Assembly (NCBI GenBank): GCA_963719415.1
Contig: OY970383.1
Span: 620,001-684,000 of the forward strand
Origin: JAPLIS01 sp963719415
GTDB taxonomy: Bacteria > Babelota > Babeliae > Babelales > Vermiphilaceae
Direction of reading: 5' to 3'
DNA length: 64,000 nucleotides
Positions 1 to 8,405 of the stretch are shown piece by piece. The notes below the pieces were generated by a model. That model saw only the letters and a list, made by a program, of their open reading frames with translations, ran no database searches and was not told the DNA's origin. How positions within the stretch are numbered: the first letter of the stretch is position 1; each line of letters begins with the position of its first letter. A program made the position numbers and the translations under genes.

Positions 1-188
1 TATATCCCGGCAATTGGACTGATATTCAACTTGATGAAGAAGCTAATGAAAAAGCTTATGCAGAATGGATTGCTCATTATCAACCTCTATGGACAACCAC
101 GCTATCTCAAGCTACGGCACAAGCTTGGTTAGATTTTGCAGAGAAAATCTTTGACAGGCTTAACTATACAGAAGGCTATTGTGATTAA
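1..188 (+). CDS. C-terminal end of an immunity-like protein (partial, runs in from the left edge)
   Basis: Only the last 61 codons are inside the window, in the frame starting at position 3 and ending with TAA at 186-188. The 188 bases match 2792-2979, the end of the intact immunity-like gene downstream, with seven mismatches by my count (about 96% identity). Nothing upstream is visible, so I cannot say whether this copy is intact. It ends in the same TGTGATTAATTAC string as the downstream copy. Most likely it is an earlier tandem copy of the same immunity gene. The function is unknown apart from its context next to a toxin-like gene. Confidence 0.7.
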   Translation, partial: YPGNWTDIQLDEEANEKAYAEWIAHYQPLWTTTLSQATAQAWLDFAEKIFDRLNYTEGYCD

Positions 189-312
189 TTACAATATCGA
201 TTTTACAATAAACAAAAATACTGTAATAAAAATTTGCTTAGATATCAATATAGAATCGTTACTTTGCCGCCAAGATACAAATATAATTTTATTAAAAATG
301 GGCATACCTTAA
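181..312 (+). pseudogene. Decayed N-terminal fragment of a further immunity-like copy
   Basis: A 43-codon reading frame starts at GTG 181, overlapping the stop of the preceding copy, and ends at TAA 310-312. Its translation (NYNIDFTINKNTVIK, then ILLK) aligns by eye with the first 40 residues of the protein at 2401-2979 (NTINFILNDTATIK, then ILLK), then stops. This is the head of a third, divergent paralogue that has lost its body. It may be translated by coupling to the upstream stop codon, but a functional product is unlikely. Confidence 0.5.
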
Positions 313-457
313 TTTTTTAAGAGATTATAAGCACAGTCATCCAGAAGCAACTAAACAGGAAACATTACAAGCATGGAAAATGACAAGAAAAAATAAAGTC
401 GAAAAAACGTATAAAATTTTAGCAAGCATGCAACGAAATAAGAATTGGCCAAATTAA
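296..457 (+). pseudogene. Remnant of a small C-terminal domain (DUF6434-like pattern)
   Basis: This open frame has no clear start and encodes about 53 residues ending at TAA 455-457. It includes FLRDYKHSHPEATKQ followed by LQAWK. The spacing Y-x-RD-x-x-x-x-x-P then A-W-K resembles the tail of SAP/DUF6434-type proteins, but the match is from memory and weak. It begins inside the broken immunity copy in another frame, as expected for a recombination junction. The stop overlaps the ATG of the methyltransferase (TAATG). Confidence 0.3.
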
Positions 458-1104
458 TGAACTCAGCATATCTATATACGCTCTATTTATTTTTTGGATT
501 TATACTATCTATTATTTTAATTAGCCTAATTTGGAGATTTTTTTCACAAAAATCTAGTTTGCCATGTCCGGCCTGGTTAAGTTGGTTAATAGAACTCGAC
601 AATCCATTTACCAAATCTAATCACGCACAAGTTATTATAGACAACTTACATCTAAACCCGAACATGAAAGTAATCGATATAGGATGTGGTCCTGGTCGAG
701 TCACTATTCCTATAGCACAAAAATTGGACTCTTTAGGAGAAATTACTGCTATGGATGTTCAATCAGATATGTTAGATAAAGTTAGAAAAAAAGCACAAAA
801 CGCCAATTTATTTACCATAAAATATGTACATGCTGCGATTGACAACGGTATACTACCACAAAATTATTTTGATCGCGCTTTATTAGTTACTGTTCTTGGT
901 GAAATTTTAGACCAAAAATTAGCACTAAAAAAAATTTTTGATGTTCTTAAATGTGATGGCATATTATCTGTGACAGAAACCATTTTTGATCCACATTTTC
1001 AAAGCTCTAAAAAAGTTAGTAAATTGGCTCAAGAAGTAGGTTTTAAAACTAAATCTATTATTGGCAATCGTTTTTCTTATACAATATTATTCGAAAAAAA
1101 GTAA
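457..1104 (+). CDS. Membrane-anchored class I SAM-dependent methyltransferase
   Basis: The protein has 215 residues. A strong hydrophobic segment at about residues 4-26 should anchor it in the inner membrane. A Rossmann methyltransferase fold follows: motif I VIDIGCGPG at about 72-80, and MDVQSDML as the acidic loop after strand beta-2. The substrate cannot be told from the sequence. I chose ATG 457 because it overlaps the preceding stop (TAATG). A TTG at 445 would add four residues. The gene sits between decayed immunity copies and the Hint toxin gene, so it may be a passenger of that locus rather than a housekeeping enzyme. Confidence 0.75.
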   Translation: MNSAYLYTLYLFFGFILSIILISLIWRFFSQKSSLPCPAWLSWLIELDNPFTKSNHAQVIIDNLHLNPNMKVIDIGCGPGRVTIPIAQKLDSLGEITAMDVQSDMLDKVRKKAQNANLFTIKYVHAAIDNGILPQNYFDRALLVTVLGEILDQKLALKKIFDVLKCDGILSVTETIFDPHFQSSKKVSKLAQEVGFKTKSIIGNRFSYTILFEKK

Positions 1105-1201
1105 AAATACTCGCTTCCACGTATCTTGCCATTTTTGCTAAATTTCAGCCCGAGTAATAATAATAATCAATACTATCTGGTCATAAAAAAGGAACCTGGT
1201 A

Positions 1202-2404
1202 ATGATAGCAAAAATACGATCTATTTTTTTATACACACTTTTTTTAATTAATCTTTTATCTTTCGGCGGATTTCCCGCCGGCACTCTTATTTCAAGTGAT
1301 AACGTTTATATTCCAATTGAAGAATTAAACGTTGGCGATCTTGTTACTTGTTATGATTTTAAATCTGGTTACACAGAAAAGCCAATTATAGCAACCAAAA
1401 CACGTACCGCTAACGAAGCCCTTTTTCTTGTAATTAATAACATAAAAATACCTACAGCCAAAGAACAACAATTTTACCTCCCAGATCAAAAAAAATGGAA
1501 AAAAGCTATTGATCTACGCGTAGGTGATTGTCTTTTTAGCGCTCAATTAGATAAAAAATCTTGTGTTATTCAAAAAATCGAACAGTTCAGACTCGAGGAT
1601 ATTTTATATGATATATCGGTTAAAGATTGTCATAATTTTTTGATTCTCAGAAACGGCATTCTAGCGCATAATTTTATACCCTGTATAGGAATAGGAATTA
1701 TATTTGCTTGTAAAAGCTTACTCGCTTTCGCCAGCTATGAAATAACCAACGTATTCCTGGTCGGTGCTGTTGGCGCTGCTGGTTTTACCATTAATTATCT
1801 TCGCAATAAAAATAAAAATAATAATTGGCAACACAAACTCACTAACTATACGGTAGTAGCTGAAAGTCCTGGTCCCGAAGGACCAACTGGTAACAACAAT
1901 AATGACGATGATAATGATAAAAACAATAAAACATTCAATAAAGCTAAAGAGATAGCTCATCAAGCTAAAGAGGCTGCTAAAGATGCTTTGATAACAGAAG
2001 CAGCAAACGGAGTACTGGAACAAACTCAAAAAATACATCATCGTTGGCACAATAAAAAAACAAGCACAACTCCTGCCACCAATCAACAGCCCAATGGGGT
2101 CTATAAAGGCTCAAATAGCCATCCCACAAATGGTTATAGCAGTGGCTATAATGGTGGCATCAAAAGTCCAGCACCAATAGATGGGCAAGCCGCTTTAAAT
2201 AATTCGTTTGTAATTAAAAACCTGCCAACTCAACGCATTGGCATTAGTGAAAATCAAATTGTAATATTTAAAAAAACAATGACAGGGGAATATCATGGAT
2301 ATGTACCAACTTGGGAATATATTAGTAAAAATCCAGATTTAGCAGCAACGGTAAATTTGTTGAAAAAAAAAGGATTAATTAATAAAAAGGGCAAAATAAA
2401 ATGA
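1202..2404 (+). CDS. Secreted Hint-domain polymorphic toxin-like protein
   Basis: The 400-residue protein starts at ATG 1202 behind AAGGAAC. Residues 1-20 form a signal peptide. A Hint (hedgehog/intein) domain follows at about 22-157, opening with GFPAGTLI and closing with the usual HNF..NG.LAHN. The first residue, normally the catalytic Cys (CFxAGT), is Gly here. One or two hydrophobic helices span about 158-200, then a low-complexity linker and a helical segment. The last 70 residues (RIGISENQIVIF, GEYHGYV, GLINKKGKIK) resemble a polymorphic-toxin C-terminal family I know as type 17; this is from memory. The stop overlaps the next gene's start (ATGA), as expected for a toxin with its immunity gene. 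Confidence 0.7.
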   Translation: MIAKIRSIFLYTLFLINLLSFGGFPAGTLISSDNVYIPIEELNVGDLVTCYDFKSGYTEKPIIATKTRTANEALFLVINNIKIPTAKEQQFYLPDQKKWKKAIDLRVGDCLFSAQLDKKSCVIQKIEQFRLEDILYDISVKDCHNFLILRNGILAHNFIPCIGIGIIFACKSLLAFASYEITNVFLVGAVGAAGFTINYLRNKNKNNNWQHKLTNYTVVAESPGPEGPTGNNNNDDDNDKNNKTFNKAKEIAHQAKEAAKDALITEAANGVLEQTQKIHHRWHNKKTSTTPATNQQPNGVYKGSNSHPTNGYSSGYNGGIKSPAPIDGQAALNNSFVIKNLPTQRIGISENQIVIFKKTMTGEYHGYVPTWEYISKNPDLAATVNLLKKKGLINKKGKIK

Positions 2405-2979
2405 ATACCATTAATTTTATTTTAAACGACACTGCAACAATAAAAATTGATTCTAATATAGAAATAGAAAAATTAACCTGTTGTGACAGCGTTACAACAA
2501 TTTTATTAAAAAATGATCAAAGTTATTTATTAAGTACTAATGCACTTCATGACAATATGTATATTTTAAAAAATGCGCTTAAAAAAGCATTAAAAAATGA
2601 ACATCAATTACATCCTTCTATTATTGAAGATATTGGCTATCTTTATAATCAAGAACTTCAGTTTAAGCCTGGCCTTGTATACAATGATACCGATTCTTGG
2701 GTTGGCCTAAAAAATTTATTATGGAATGATGAATTAGCAACATGGCTATATAACGATGTTAAAGGCAATATAATTTTGCACATTACCCCTTTATATCCCG
2801 GCAATTGGACTGATATTCAATTTGATGAAAAAGCTAATGAAAAAGCTTATGCAGAATGGATTGCTCATTATCAACCTCTATGGACAACCATGCTATCTCA
2901 AACTACTGCACAAGCTTGGTTAGATTTTGCAGAAAAAATCTTTGACAGGCTTAACTATACAGAAGGTTATTGTGATTAA
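2401..2979 (+). CDS. Putative immunity protein for the Hint toxin
   Basis: This 192-residue soluble, acidic protein has no signal peptide. I do not recognise its family. It contains a Trp/Tyr-rich central part (DSWVGLKNLLWND) and a helical C-terminus. The immunity role is inferred from three facts: the ATG overlaps the toxin stop in an ATGA junction, the product is cytoplasmic while the toxin is secreted, and extra complete or broken copies lie just upstream. Multiplied immunity genes are typical of polymorphic toxin loci. A partner of the methyltransferase is less likely. Confidence 0.6.
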   Translation: MNTINFILNDTATIKIDSNIEIEKLTCCDSVTTILLKNDQSYLLSTNALHDNMYILKNALKKALKNEHQLHPSIIEDIGYLYNQELQFKPGLVYNDTDSWVGLKNLLWNDELATWLYNDVKGNIILHITPLYPGNWTDIQFDEKANEKAYAEWIAHYQPLWTTMLSQTTAQAWLDFAEKIFDRLNYTEGYCD

Positions 2980-3010
2980 TTACGATACTAAAATATTTTG
3001 ATAACATACC

Positions 3011-4744
3011 CTATATTTTTTCCATATTTACTACAAGATGCTTGCCATAAGCTGCAATACCATAACACAAAATCGGGGGGGCCGCCGTAAGGTGGGGTGT
3101 AAAAATTGGATCTGAATAATCGAAAGCTCTTAATTGTGCTGCATAGTCTCGAATTTTAATCTGTTCTAACGCTTCTTGAGCTAACGCCGTAAGCGTAGAT
3201 TCTTTATCGTCTTTTGCTTTTTTAAATTCAATTAAAATACCAGGATCTTGCTTGTTTCGTGGCATGAGCATAATATCATAACGTCCATGACCAGACTCTC
3301 TATTAGATTGAATTATATAACGATTTGAAAGTCCTGCGAGTAAGCCTAAAACAAACAAATGGAGACTACGTTCTAAATCATTTTCAGGTAGATCATAATG
3401 GCTACAGCTATTGATGACAAATTCTTTTAAAAGAGTTGTCAGGTTATAGAGATCTCCCTTCATAAGGGCAGTAAACAGCTCGGTGATTTGGCCAGACTGT
3501 AACGTCTCATCAATGGCTCTAGTAACAAGCTGTCGATAAAGTTTTGTAATTTCTTTATTAGGAATAGCCAAAGTGTAGTAATAATCTTCATCAATGATGG
3601 TATGCGATGTTGCAGTAAGATAACCAGTAGAAAGAAATAAACCCCAGAGTCCTTGATTATTTTTTTTAATATCTCGTAAAGCTACATTTTCATCTATTTT
3701 TTTATCTACAAGAATTTCGCCTTGTAATAAAAGTTCTATATCATCTTTGATTGCTTGATTAGATTTGGCAATAAGATCTTTAATGAGGTCATTGTTGCTT
3801 GTATTGGCCCAATATGTTTGAAAAACGCCTCTATTTTCAATACAATTAAGCAGTGACCAAGGATTATAGATATTGGTATTGCCAAATATATAGCCATCAT
3901 ACCAAGACTTAACTTCGTCTTTTTTATCAGTAAGCTCATACTGAGTTAATAATTGATCTACTTCTTCCTGAGTAAAGCCAAATTTGTCAGAATATTGAGT
4001 ATTTAACACAGTCCGTACGGCAAGGCGATTAAGACCTGAGAATATATCTTCTTTAGAAATACGAGTAATCCCCGTAAGCAAACCTTTTTTAAGACAAGAA
4101 TTTGATTTTAACGCTGTTGAAAGCAAGTCTCGCATAAATTTTATCATTTCTGAATAATAGCCACTGATGTATGCGTATAGTATAGGAGCATCATATTCAT
4201 CAATTAAAATAATAACTTTTTTTCCCGTCTGTTCATATAATAAACGAGATAAAAATTGTATACTTCGAACAAGTTCATCTTCCGGTGCTTCTTTAAATTT
4301 AAGTCGATTAAAAATATCAAAATCAGAAGCGTCAATTTTTTCTATAATAAAACTAGGTAAAAGTCGTTTACATTCTTCTGATATAATACTCGCAAATCTT
4401 TTGTAAGCTAATTCCCAAGAATTTGCTTTAATATCTTTAAAGGTCAAAAAAATTACCGGAAATTGTCCTTGAAGAGCCTGATATTCTGGATAGTCCCCTA
4501 TATTAGTTTTTTCAAAAAGATAAGAAGTATCTTGATCTGTTTTTTCAAAAAAATATCTGAGCATTGAAAGATTTAACGTTTTACCAAATCTACGAGGCCG
4601 TGGTATTAAAGCAACTTCAGCTCCATCTTGCCAAAATTCTTTAACCAAAAGTGTCTTATCAACGTAAGCACTTTTATTATCAATAAGTTTTTTATAATCA
4701 TCAACACCTATAGGAATCGATGGATATGAAGGGTGATTGGACAT
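3011..4744 (-). CDS. AAA-ATPase-like / PD-(D/E)XK nuclease domain protein (DUF1703 type)
   Basis: The 577-residue protein starts at ATG 4744 behind GGAGAG. The N-terminus has the family signature: IPIGVDDYKKLI, then YVDKT, then a Walker-A-like RPRRFGKTLNLS near residue 50-60. A Walker-B-like IILIDEYDAP follows in the middle. The C-terminus carries a PD-(D/E)XK nuclease core, RYDIMLMP followed by ILIEFKKAK. Such proteins occur in many copies in Bacteroidetes, Dependentiae and other host-associated bacteria. Their role is not established; defence or mobile-element-related work has been suggested. It stands alone, convergent with the toxin/immunity pair and divergent from the MerR gene. Confidence 0.85.
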   Translation of the reverse strand: MSNHPSYPSIPIGVDDYKKLIDNKSAYVDKTLLVKEFWQDGAEVALIPRPRRFGKTLNLSMLRYFFEKTDQDTSYLFEKTNIGDYPEYQALQGQFPVIFLTFKDIKANSWELAYKRFASIISEECKRLLPSFIIEKIDASDFDIFNRLKFKEAPEDELVRSIQFLSRLLYEQTGKKVIILIDEYDAPILYAYISGYYSEMIKFMRDLLSTALKSNSCLKKGLLTGITRISKEDIFSGLNRLAVRTVLNTQYSDKFGFTQEEVDQLLTQYELTDKKDEVKSWYDGYIFGNTNIYNPWSLLNCIENRGVFQTYWANTSNNDLIKDLIAKSNQAIKDDIELLLQGEILVDKKIDENVALRDIKKNNQGLWGLFLSTGYLTATSHTIIDEDYYYTLAIPNKEITKLYRQLVTRAIDETLQSGQITELFTALMKGDLYNLTTLLKEFVINSCSHYDLPENDLERSLHLFVLGLLAGLSNRYIIQSNRESGHGRYDIMLMPRNKQDPGILIEFKKAKDDKESTLTALAQEALEQIKIRDYAAQLRAFDYSDPIFTPHLTAAPPILCYGIAAYGKHLVVNMEKI

Positions 4745-4953
4745 AGCACTCTCCGGATATTAAATTTTCTTTAACAGGATAGATTCAACAACTATCTAAA
4801 TCAATTATATCAGTCATTTTTTACTAAAGCCAATAGCCATACCAATTTCGGCTGGATTATATTAAACAAATTAAACAGAACTTTAGCTTTGAATAGAGAC
4901 TGCTTCTGCCCGCGCTGTTTTAATATTTGATTAAAAAAAATATTTAATTACGC

Positions 4954-4984
4954 TTGACCCTCTCATTGTGTCATACTTTACCAT
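4954..4984 (+). promoter_or_regulatory. Possible MerR-type promoter of the regulator gene
   Basis: TTGACC at 4954-4959 is followed 19 bases later by TACCAT at 4979-4984, 20 bases before the ATG of the MerR-family gene. A long 19-bp spacer is the hallmark of promoters untwisted by MerR proteins, and many such genes are autoregulated. The -10 match is poor, and other hexamers in this AT-rich stretch are possible. Confidence 0.3.
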
Positions 4985-5004
4985 GATTAATGAAAGGATA
5001 ATTC

Positions 5005-5964
5005 ATGGCTCAATGGCAGATAAAAGAGATAAGTGATTTAACGTCTATATCAATCCGTATGTTACGCCATTACGATAAAATTGGGCTGCTCAAGCCCTCA
5101 TTGCGTACGGCAAACAAATATAGATGGTATTCAGAAGCAAATCTAGCGATATTGCAGCAGATCGTTGCTCTTAAGTTTTTTGGTTTTAACTTAAAGCAGA
5201 TCAAAACCATGTTGCAAAATAAGCAAACTATTGCTCAAAATTTAAACTCACAACGAGTTGTTATTGAGCAACAAGTTAACTCTTTAATGAGCACTGCAGA
5301 ACTGATCAATTCTGTAATCGCTAATCTTGAGCCATCGGGAACTCCTGATTGGAAACAACTTATTTCATTAATTGAAAGGTATCAGATGCAAGACGATTTA
5401 AAAAAAACATGGGCAGGAACGGTTCTTTCTGATGCAGAACGTGCTCAATATTCAGAATTTTTATCAGAATTAAAACAGAAGTCTACTTCTAAAGATGAAG
5501 AGCTTTTTGTCAAAAAGTGGTTAAAAATTATTGATCAAATAAAACTGAATCTTAATACCGATCCAGCCAGTTTAACTGGCGTTAAAATTGCAAAAGAAAT
5601 GAGTGAAATACTTTTTGCTCTATACGGAAAAAAACATGCCAATTTGAAAATGGCCATCTGGGAAAAAGGATTTATGCAAGGCAAAATGGACCAAAAAGAA
5701 TTTGGGCCTATATCGCCAGAAATAATTCAATGGCTTGATAAATCGATGGATAATTATATAGAAAATCGAGCACATATAATTCTTGCCCAAATCGAGCTGG
5801 GAGAAACTCCTACATTATTGCAACAGTGGAACGATCTTGTTGATGAACTCTGCGGAGTTGGCATAGAATTAAAGCATCAATTTTATAGCAAAATGGAAGC
5901 ACAATTGGAACATAAAATTGGTCCAATTGCCAAAAAATGGCTTAAAACTATATCTAAAATTTAA
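5005..5964 (+). CDS. MerR-family transcriptional regulator (TipA-like)
   Basis: The 319-residue protein starts at ATG 5005 behind GAAAGGA. Residues 4-70 form the MerR winged helix-turn-helix: IKEISDLTSISIRMLRHYD, then GLLKPS and YRWYSEANL. A coiled-coil dimerisation helix follows at about 75-110. The long C-terminal half is helical (TipAS/effector-binding type, with repeated W and E-rich helices) and should bind a ligand I cannot name. The next gene downstream is a broken SRPBCC (START-like) gene, a common companion of such regulators. A strong hairpin lies immediately after the stop codon. Confidence 0.85.
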   Translation: MAQWQIKEISDLTSISIRMLRHYDKIGLLKPSLRTANKYRWYSEANLAILQQIVALKFFGFNLKQIKTMLQNKQTIAQNLNSQRVVIEQQVNSLMSTAELINSVIANLEPSGTPDWKQLISLIERYQMQDDLKKTWAGTVLSDAERAQYSEFLSELKQKSTSKDEELFVKKWLKIIDQIKLNLNTDPASLTGVKIAKEMSEILFALYGKKHANLKMAIWEKGFMQGKMDQKEFGPISPEIIQWLDKSMDNYIENRAHIILAQIELGETPTLLQQWNDLVDELCGVGIELKHQFYSKMEAQLEHKIGPIAKKWLKTISKI

Positions 5965-5972
5965 AATACAAC

Positions 5973-6011
5973 AGCCCAACAATTAACCATAAAAATTTTA
6001 ATTGTTGGGCT
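5973..6011 (+). terminator. Strong hairpin after the MerR gene
   Basis: AGCCCAACAATTAA at 5973-5986 pairs perfectly with TTAATTGTTGGGCT at 5998-6011 (14 bp, 11-base loop), nine bases after the stop. No T-run follows on the plus strand, so termination would be imperfect or Rho-assisted. It could instead stabilise the 3' end or limit readthrough into the SRPBCC remnant. Confidence 0.5.
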
Positions 6012-6032
6012 TGAATAACGTTTGGAGGATGT

Positions 6033-6326
6033 ATATTTATCGCTAAATGCTCAATAAAAACTTTGGTTCCACCTTGGGCTCTCTGGAAAATTTTGATAGA
6101 TGTAAGTAATTGGTCCAAATGGGATCATGCCATCGAATATAGTTCGATTAATGGACCATTTATAGCGGGAACAACTGGCGATCTTAAGTTTAAAGACAGC
6201 CCACTGATGCAAATGATGCTTATTAAAGTTGAACCTATGAAAATGTTTGTTCAAGAAACTAAAATTATACTTGCACATGTTGTTATGTCACGCTTTTTAC
6301 AAGAAAGTAATAGTAAAAAACGATAG
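6033..6326 (+). pseudogene. SRPBCC/START-like (polyketide cyclase-type) gene remnant
   Basis: The translation contains the N-terminal half of an SRPBCC fold: VPPWALWKILIDVSNWSKWD, then GPFIAGTTGDLKFK and KVEP. It then runs into an unrelated tail (ESNSKKR) and stops, at about 90 residues instead of about 140-150. No ATG opens the frame. A good GGAGG at 6024-6028 is followed by ATA 6033 and a TTG at 6063. The missing start and lost C-terminal helix indicate decay. The likely original role was small hydrophobic-ligand binding under control of the adjacent MerR protein. Confidence 0.6.
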
Positions 6327-6363
6327 TTAACGTGAGCTCGACCTAAAAAAATTTGCAAAAAAA

Positions 6364-6425
6364 TAGCTTCGATAGTACTTTTTTCTAAATAATATGAACT
6401 AATTAAAAAAGAGTACTATGAAGCT
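6364..6425. repeat. Imperfect inverted repeat, copy 1 of a dispersed hairpin
   Basis: The left arm TAGCTTCgATAGTACT and right arm AGTACTATGAAGCTA pair with one bulged G, around an AT-rich loop. The same arm sequence occurs in a second hairpin at 13286-13349. Here it sits between the plus-strand SRPBCC remnant and the 3' end of the minus-strand DJ-1 gene, so it could act as a bidirectional terminator. Confidence 0.6.
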
Positions 6426-6518
6426 AACTACAATTTTCTGCTATTCTGACGATTTTTGCAACTTTTTTAAAAAAAATTATTGGTGTTTAAAAATAAGTAA
6501 ATAAAAATAGACTTATTT

Positions 6519-7091
6519 TTAAGCCCATCCTTTTTTGTTTTGTAAAATGGCCACAATCTGTTCACCAAACTCTTGCGCAGCAGAAGGATCTGCTGCTGTA
6601 AGAATAGTATCATCAAAAGCAACTGCCTGATTCACATACCGAACATCATGTGCCTGATACACATGCGCTAATTGACCGTCGCCATTCCAGCCCGTTGCTT
6701 GTTTACCTTTAAGAACATCTGCTCTTGCCAATATACGAGTAGCAATACAAATAGCCCCAATAATTTTTTTTGCATTGTATGCTGTTTTAATAAGAGCATA
6801 ACTCGCCTCATTATCCAGACACTCAAGTGCTCCAGGGCCACCAATAAAAAAAATACCATCATAGTTACCGACCGGTACTTTACTTATAAGTATATCTATT
6901 GGAATTGACAATACATTTTCTGATGTTGAATCGGGCATTGAAAAGGAATCATCTGCTAACGCCACTCCATCTGCATTGCTCGCTGTAACAACAGTATATC
7001 CCGCATCTTCGAGTATTTTTTTAGGTACACCATACTCAATAGGATTATAGCCCTGATGAGCAACCACTAATAATATGTTTCCATTACTCAT
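6519..7091 (-). CDS. DJ-1/PfpI family protein (Hsp31-like class I glutamine amidotransferase fold)
   Basis: The 190-residue protein covers the complete fold. The likely catalytic residues are Glu19 (in PIEYGVP) and the nucleophile Cys115 in the elbow GAICIATRI, preceded by FFIGGPGA. The length and the wide N-terminal region suit the Hsp31/glyoxalase III-like branch, which acts as a chaperone or glyoxalase on reactive aldehydes; the exact activity is not decided by the sequence. Its ATG overlaps the stop of the upstream gene (TAATG), so the two are co-translated. The product is cytoplasmic. Confidence 0.85.
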   Translation of the reverse strand: MSNGNILLVVAHQGYNPIEYGVPKKILEDAGYTVVTASNADGVALADDSFSMPDSTSENVLSIPIDILISKVPVGNYDGIFFIGGPGALECLDNEASYALIKTAYNAKKIIGAICIATRILARADVLKGKQATGWNGDGQLAHVYQAHDVRYVNQAVAFDDTILTAADPSAAQEFGEQIVAILQNKKGWA

Positions 7092-8173
7092 TATGAAACC
7101 CTTTTCATTTTAGTATATTTTGCAGCATGAATAGTAAAAAAATTATTGTCAATTGTCCTGTCAACTATTTCGCCAACTGTTTTATCGACACAAAATGCTG
7201 GATAAATAATATTTTTATAAGATATCATGTGACCTGTCGGTTTAATAAGAACTATTTCTTCTTTTACGTCCCTAACAACTACAGACTTATCATTTAGCCG
7301 AATAAGCTCAGTATTGTTATCATACAGTACTTTACGTAATTTTTTATAATTATGCCATCCTTTACCCTCAAGCTTTCCTTTCCACGCAGGAATATACATT
7401 TTTTTAATGGTCATAGTATTACATAATACTATAAGTGCTTCAAGCAGCACACTATTTAGTTGTAATACAATTACATGATCAATAGTAAGAGTTCCTGTAT
7501 CTTGTATTATCTGGGGAATAAGAGTATACGCAACCCATATTGGAGCAGAGTTCGTAGTACCAATAACACCAGGATCAACAAGAATATACGAATTTTTATG
7601 TTTTATAAGACTAACTTTCCCTACCTTATTCCGTGTATTACGAGAAATATGAATAAATGGTTTTTGTATAGATGATTGATATATATCTCTTATTTTAAAA
7701 CTCACACAACAAGAAAATAATAAAAAACCAAGCAATAAGCATGAATAGCGCTTATCATGCGTTTTCTTATAAAAAATAATTAAACAAGCTAATAGGGGAA
7801 CCATAATTAAAAATAAAACAGATGGTACGCTAAAGCCAATCATCATGAACTTAAAATCACCAGCAGCAGCCCACTCCCAAAAAAGAGTTACCTTATCGAG
7901 TAAAAAAATAAATAAAAAGTTGGGAATATAAAGTAATTCGCAAAAAAAAATAAGCGAAGAGAGCAGTAAAAAGAGCGTCAATGGGATGCTAAAAAAAAGA
8001 TTACCCAGCGGACTCAATACCGATATAGGAAGACCCCATGCTATCAAAATGGGTAGCGACACAAGGGTTAAAAAAGCTTGTATATGAATAAAATCTATAA
8101 TCTTACTGCCAATATTATTGCCAATACGAGACCATACTAAAAATCTAGATACTTGTTGTTGTAGGTAATTCAT
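7091..8173 (-). CDS. ComEC/Rec2-like protein, N-terminally truncated and with a degenerate metallo-beta-lactamase part
   Basis: From ATG 8173 the product has 360 residues. The first 170 contain several membrane helices with the Competence-domain pattern (SPLGNLFFSIPL, followed by paired hydrophobic helices). The rest resembles the metallo-beta-lactamase-like tail (SYILVDPG, then DHVIVLQLNS), but the HxHxDH zinc motif is absent. Full ComEC proteins exceed 600 residues, so the N-terminal OB part and several helices are missing. A frame opening further upstream at GTG 8239 exists, but that stretch forms a hairpin. Around 8309 a short MSAFAIGYYF peptide looks like a ComEC head remnant. Probably a decaying DNA-uptake gene. 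Confidence 0.5.
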   Translation of the reverse strand: MNYLQQQVSRFLVWSRIGNNIGSKIIDFIHIQAFLTLVSLPILIAWGLPISVLSPLGNLFFSIPLTLFLLLSSLIFFCELLYIPNFLFIFLLDKVTLFWEWAAAGDFKFMMIGFSVPSVLFLIMVPLLACLIIFYKKTHDKRYSCLLLGFLLFSCCVSFKIRDIYQSSIQKPFIHISRNTRNKVGKVSLIKHKNSYILVDPGVIGTTNSAPIWVAYTLIPQIIQDTGTLTIDHVIVLQLNSVLLEALIVLCNTMTIKKMYIPAWKGKLEGKGWHNYKKLRKVLYDNNTELIRLNDKSVVVRDVKEEIVLIKPTGHMISYKNIIYPAFCVDKTVGEIVDRTIDNNFFTIHAAKYTKMKRVS

Positions 8174-8212
8174 ACATATAGCATAACAAAATAGCAGGCT
8201 TTCGTCTTTATT

Positions 8213-8243
8213 ATTTGTGGCTCCCTTCGCAGGAACCACAAAT
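8213..8243. repeat. Hairpin at the 5' side of the ComEC-like gene
   Basis: ATTTGTGGCTCCC pairs with AGGAACCACAAAT around a short TTCGC loop, allowing wobble pairs. It lies 40 bases upstream of the preferred ATG at 8173 and overlaps the alternative GTG start. That argues this stretch is untranslated leader. It may affect mRNA stability or be a relic of the truncation event. Confidence 0.45.
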
Positions 8244-8405
8244 ATATATCCTGCATATCGCGGACACCCACTATTTCGTGAAATAATAACCTATAGCAAA
8301 AGCGCTCATAAATAACAGGGCTCCGTCGTTCAAGTGGGTATAAAATTTGGGGAATTTTTAATACACACGACTATATAAACTCACGTTAGATCTTGTAACG
8401 TTTAT

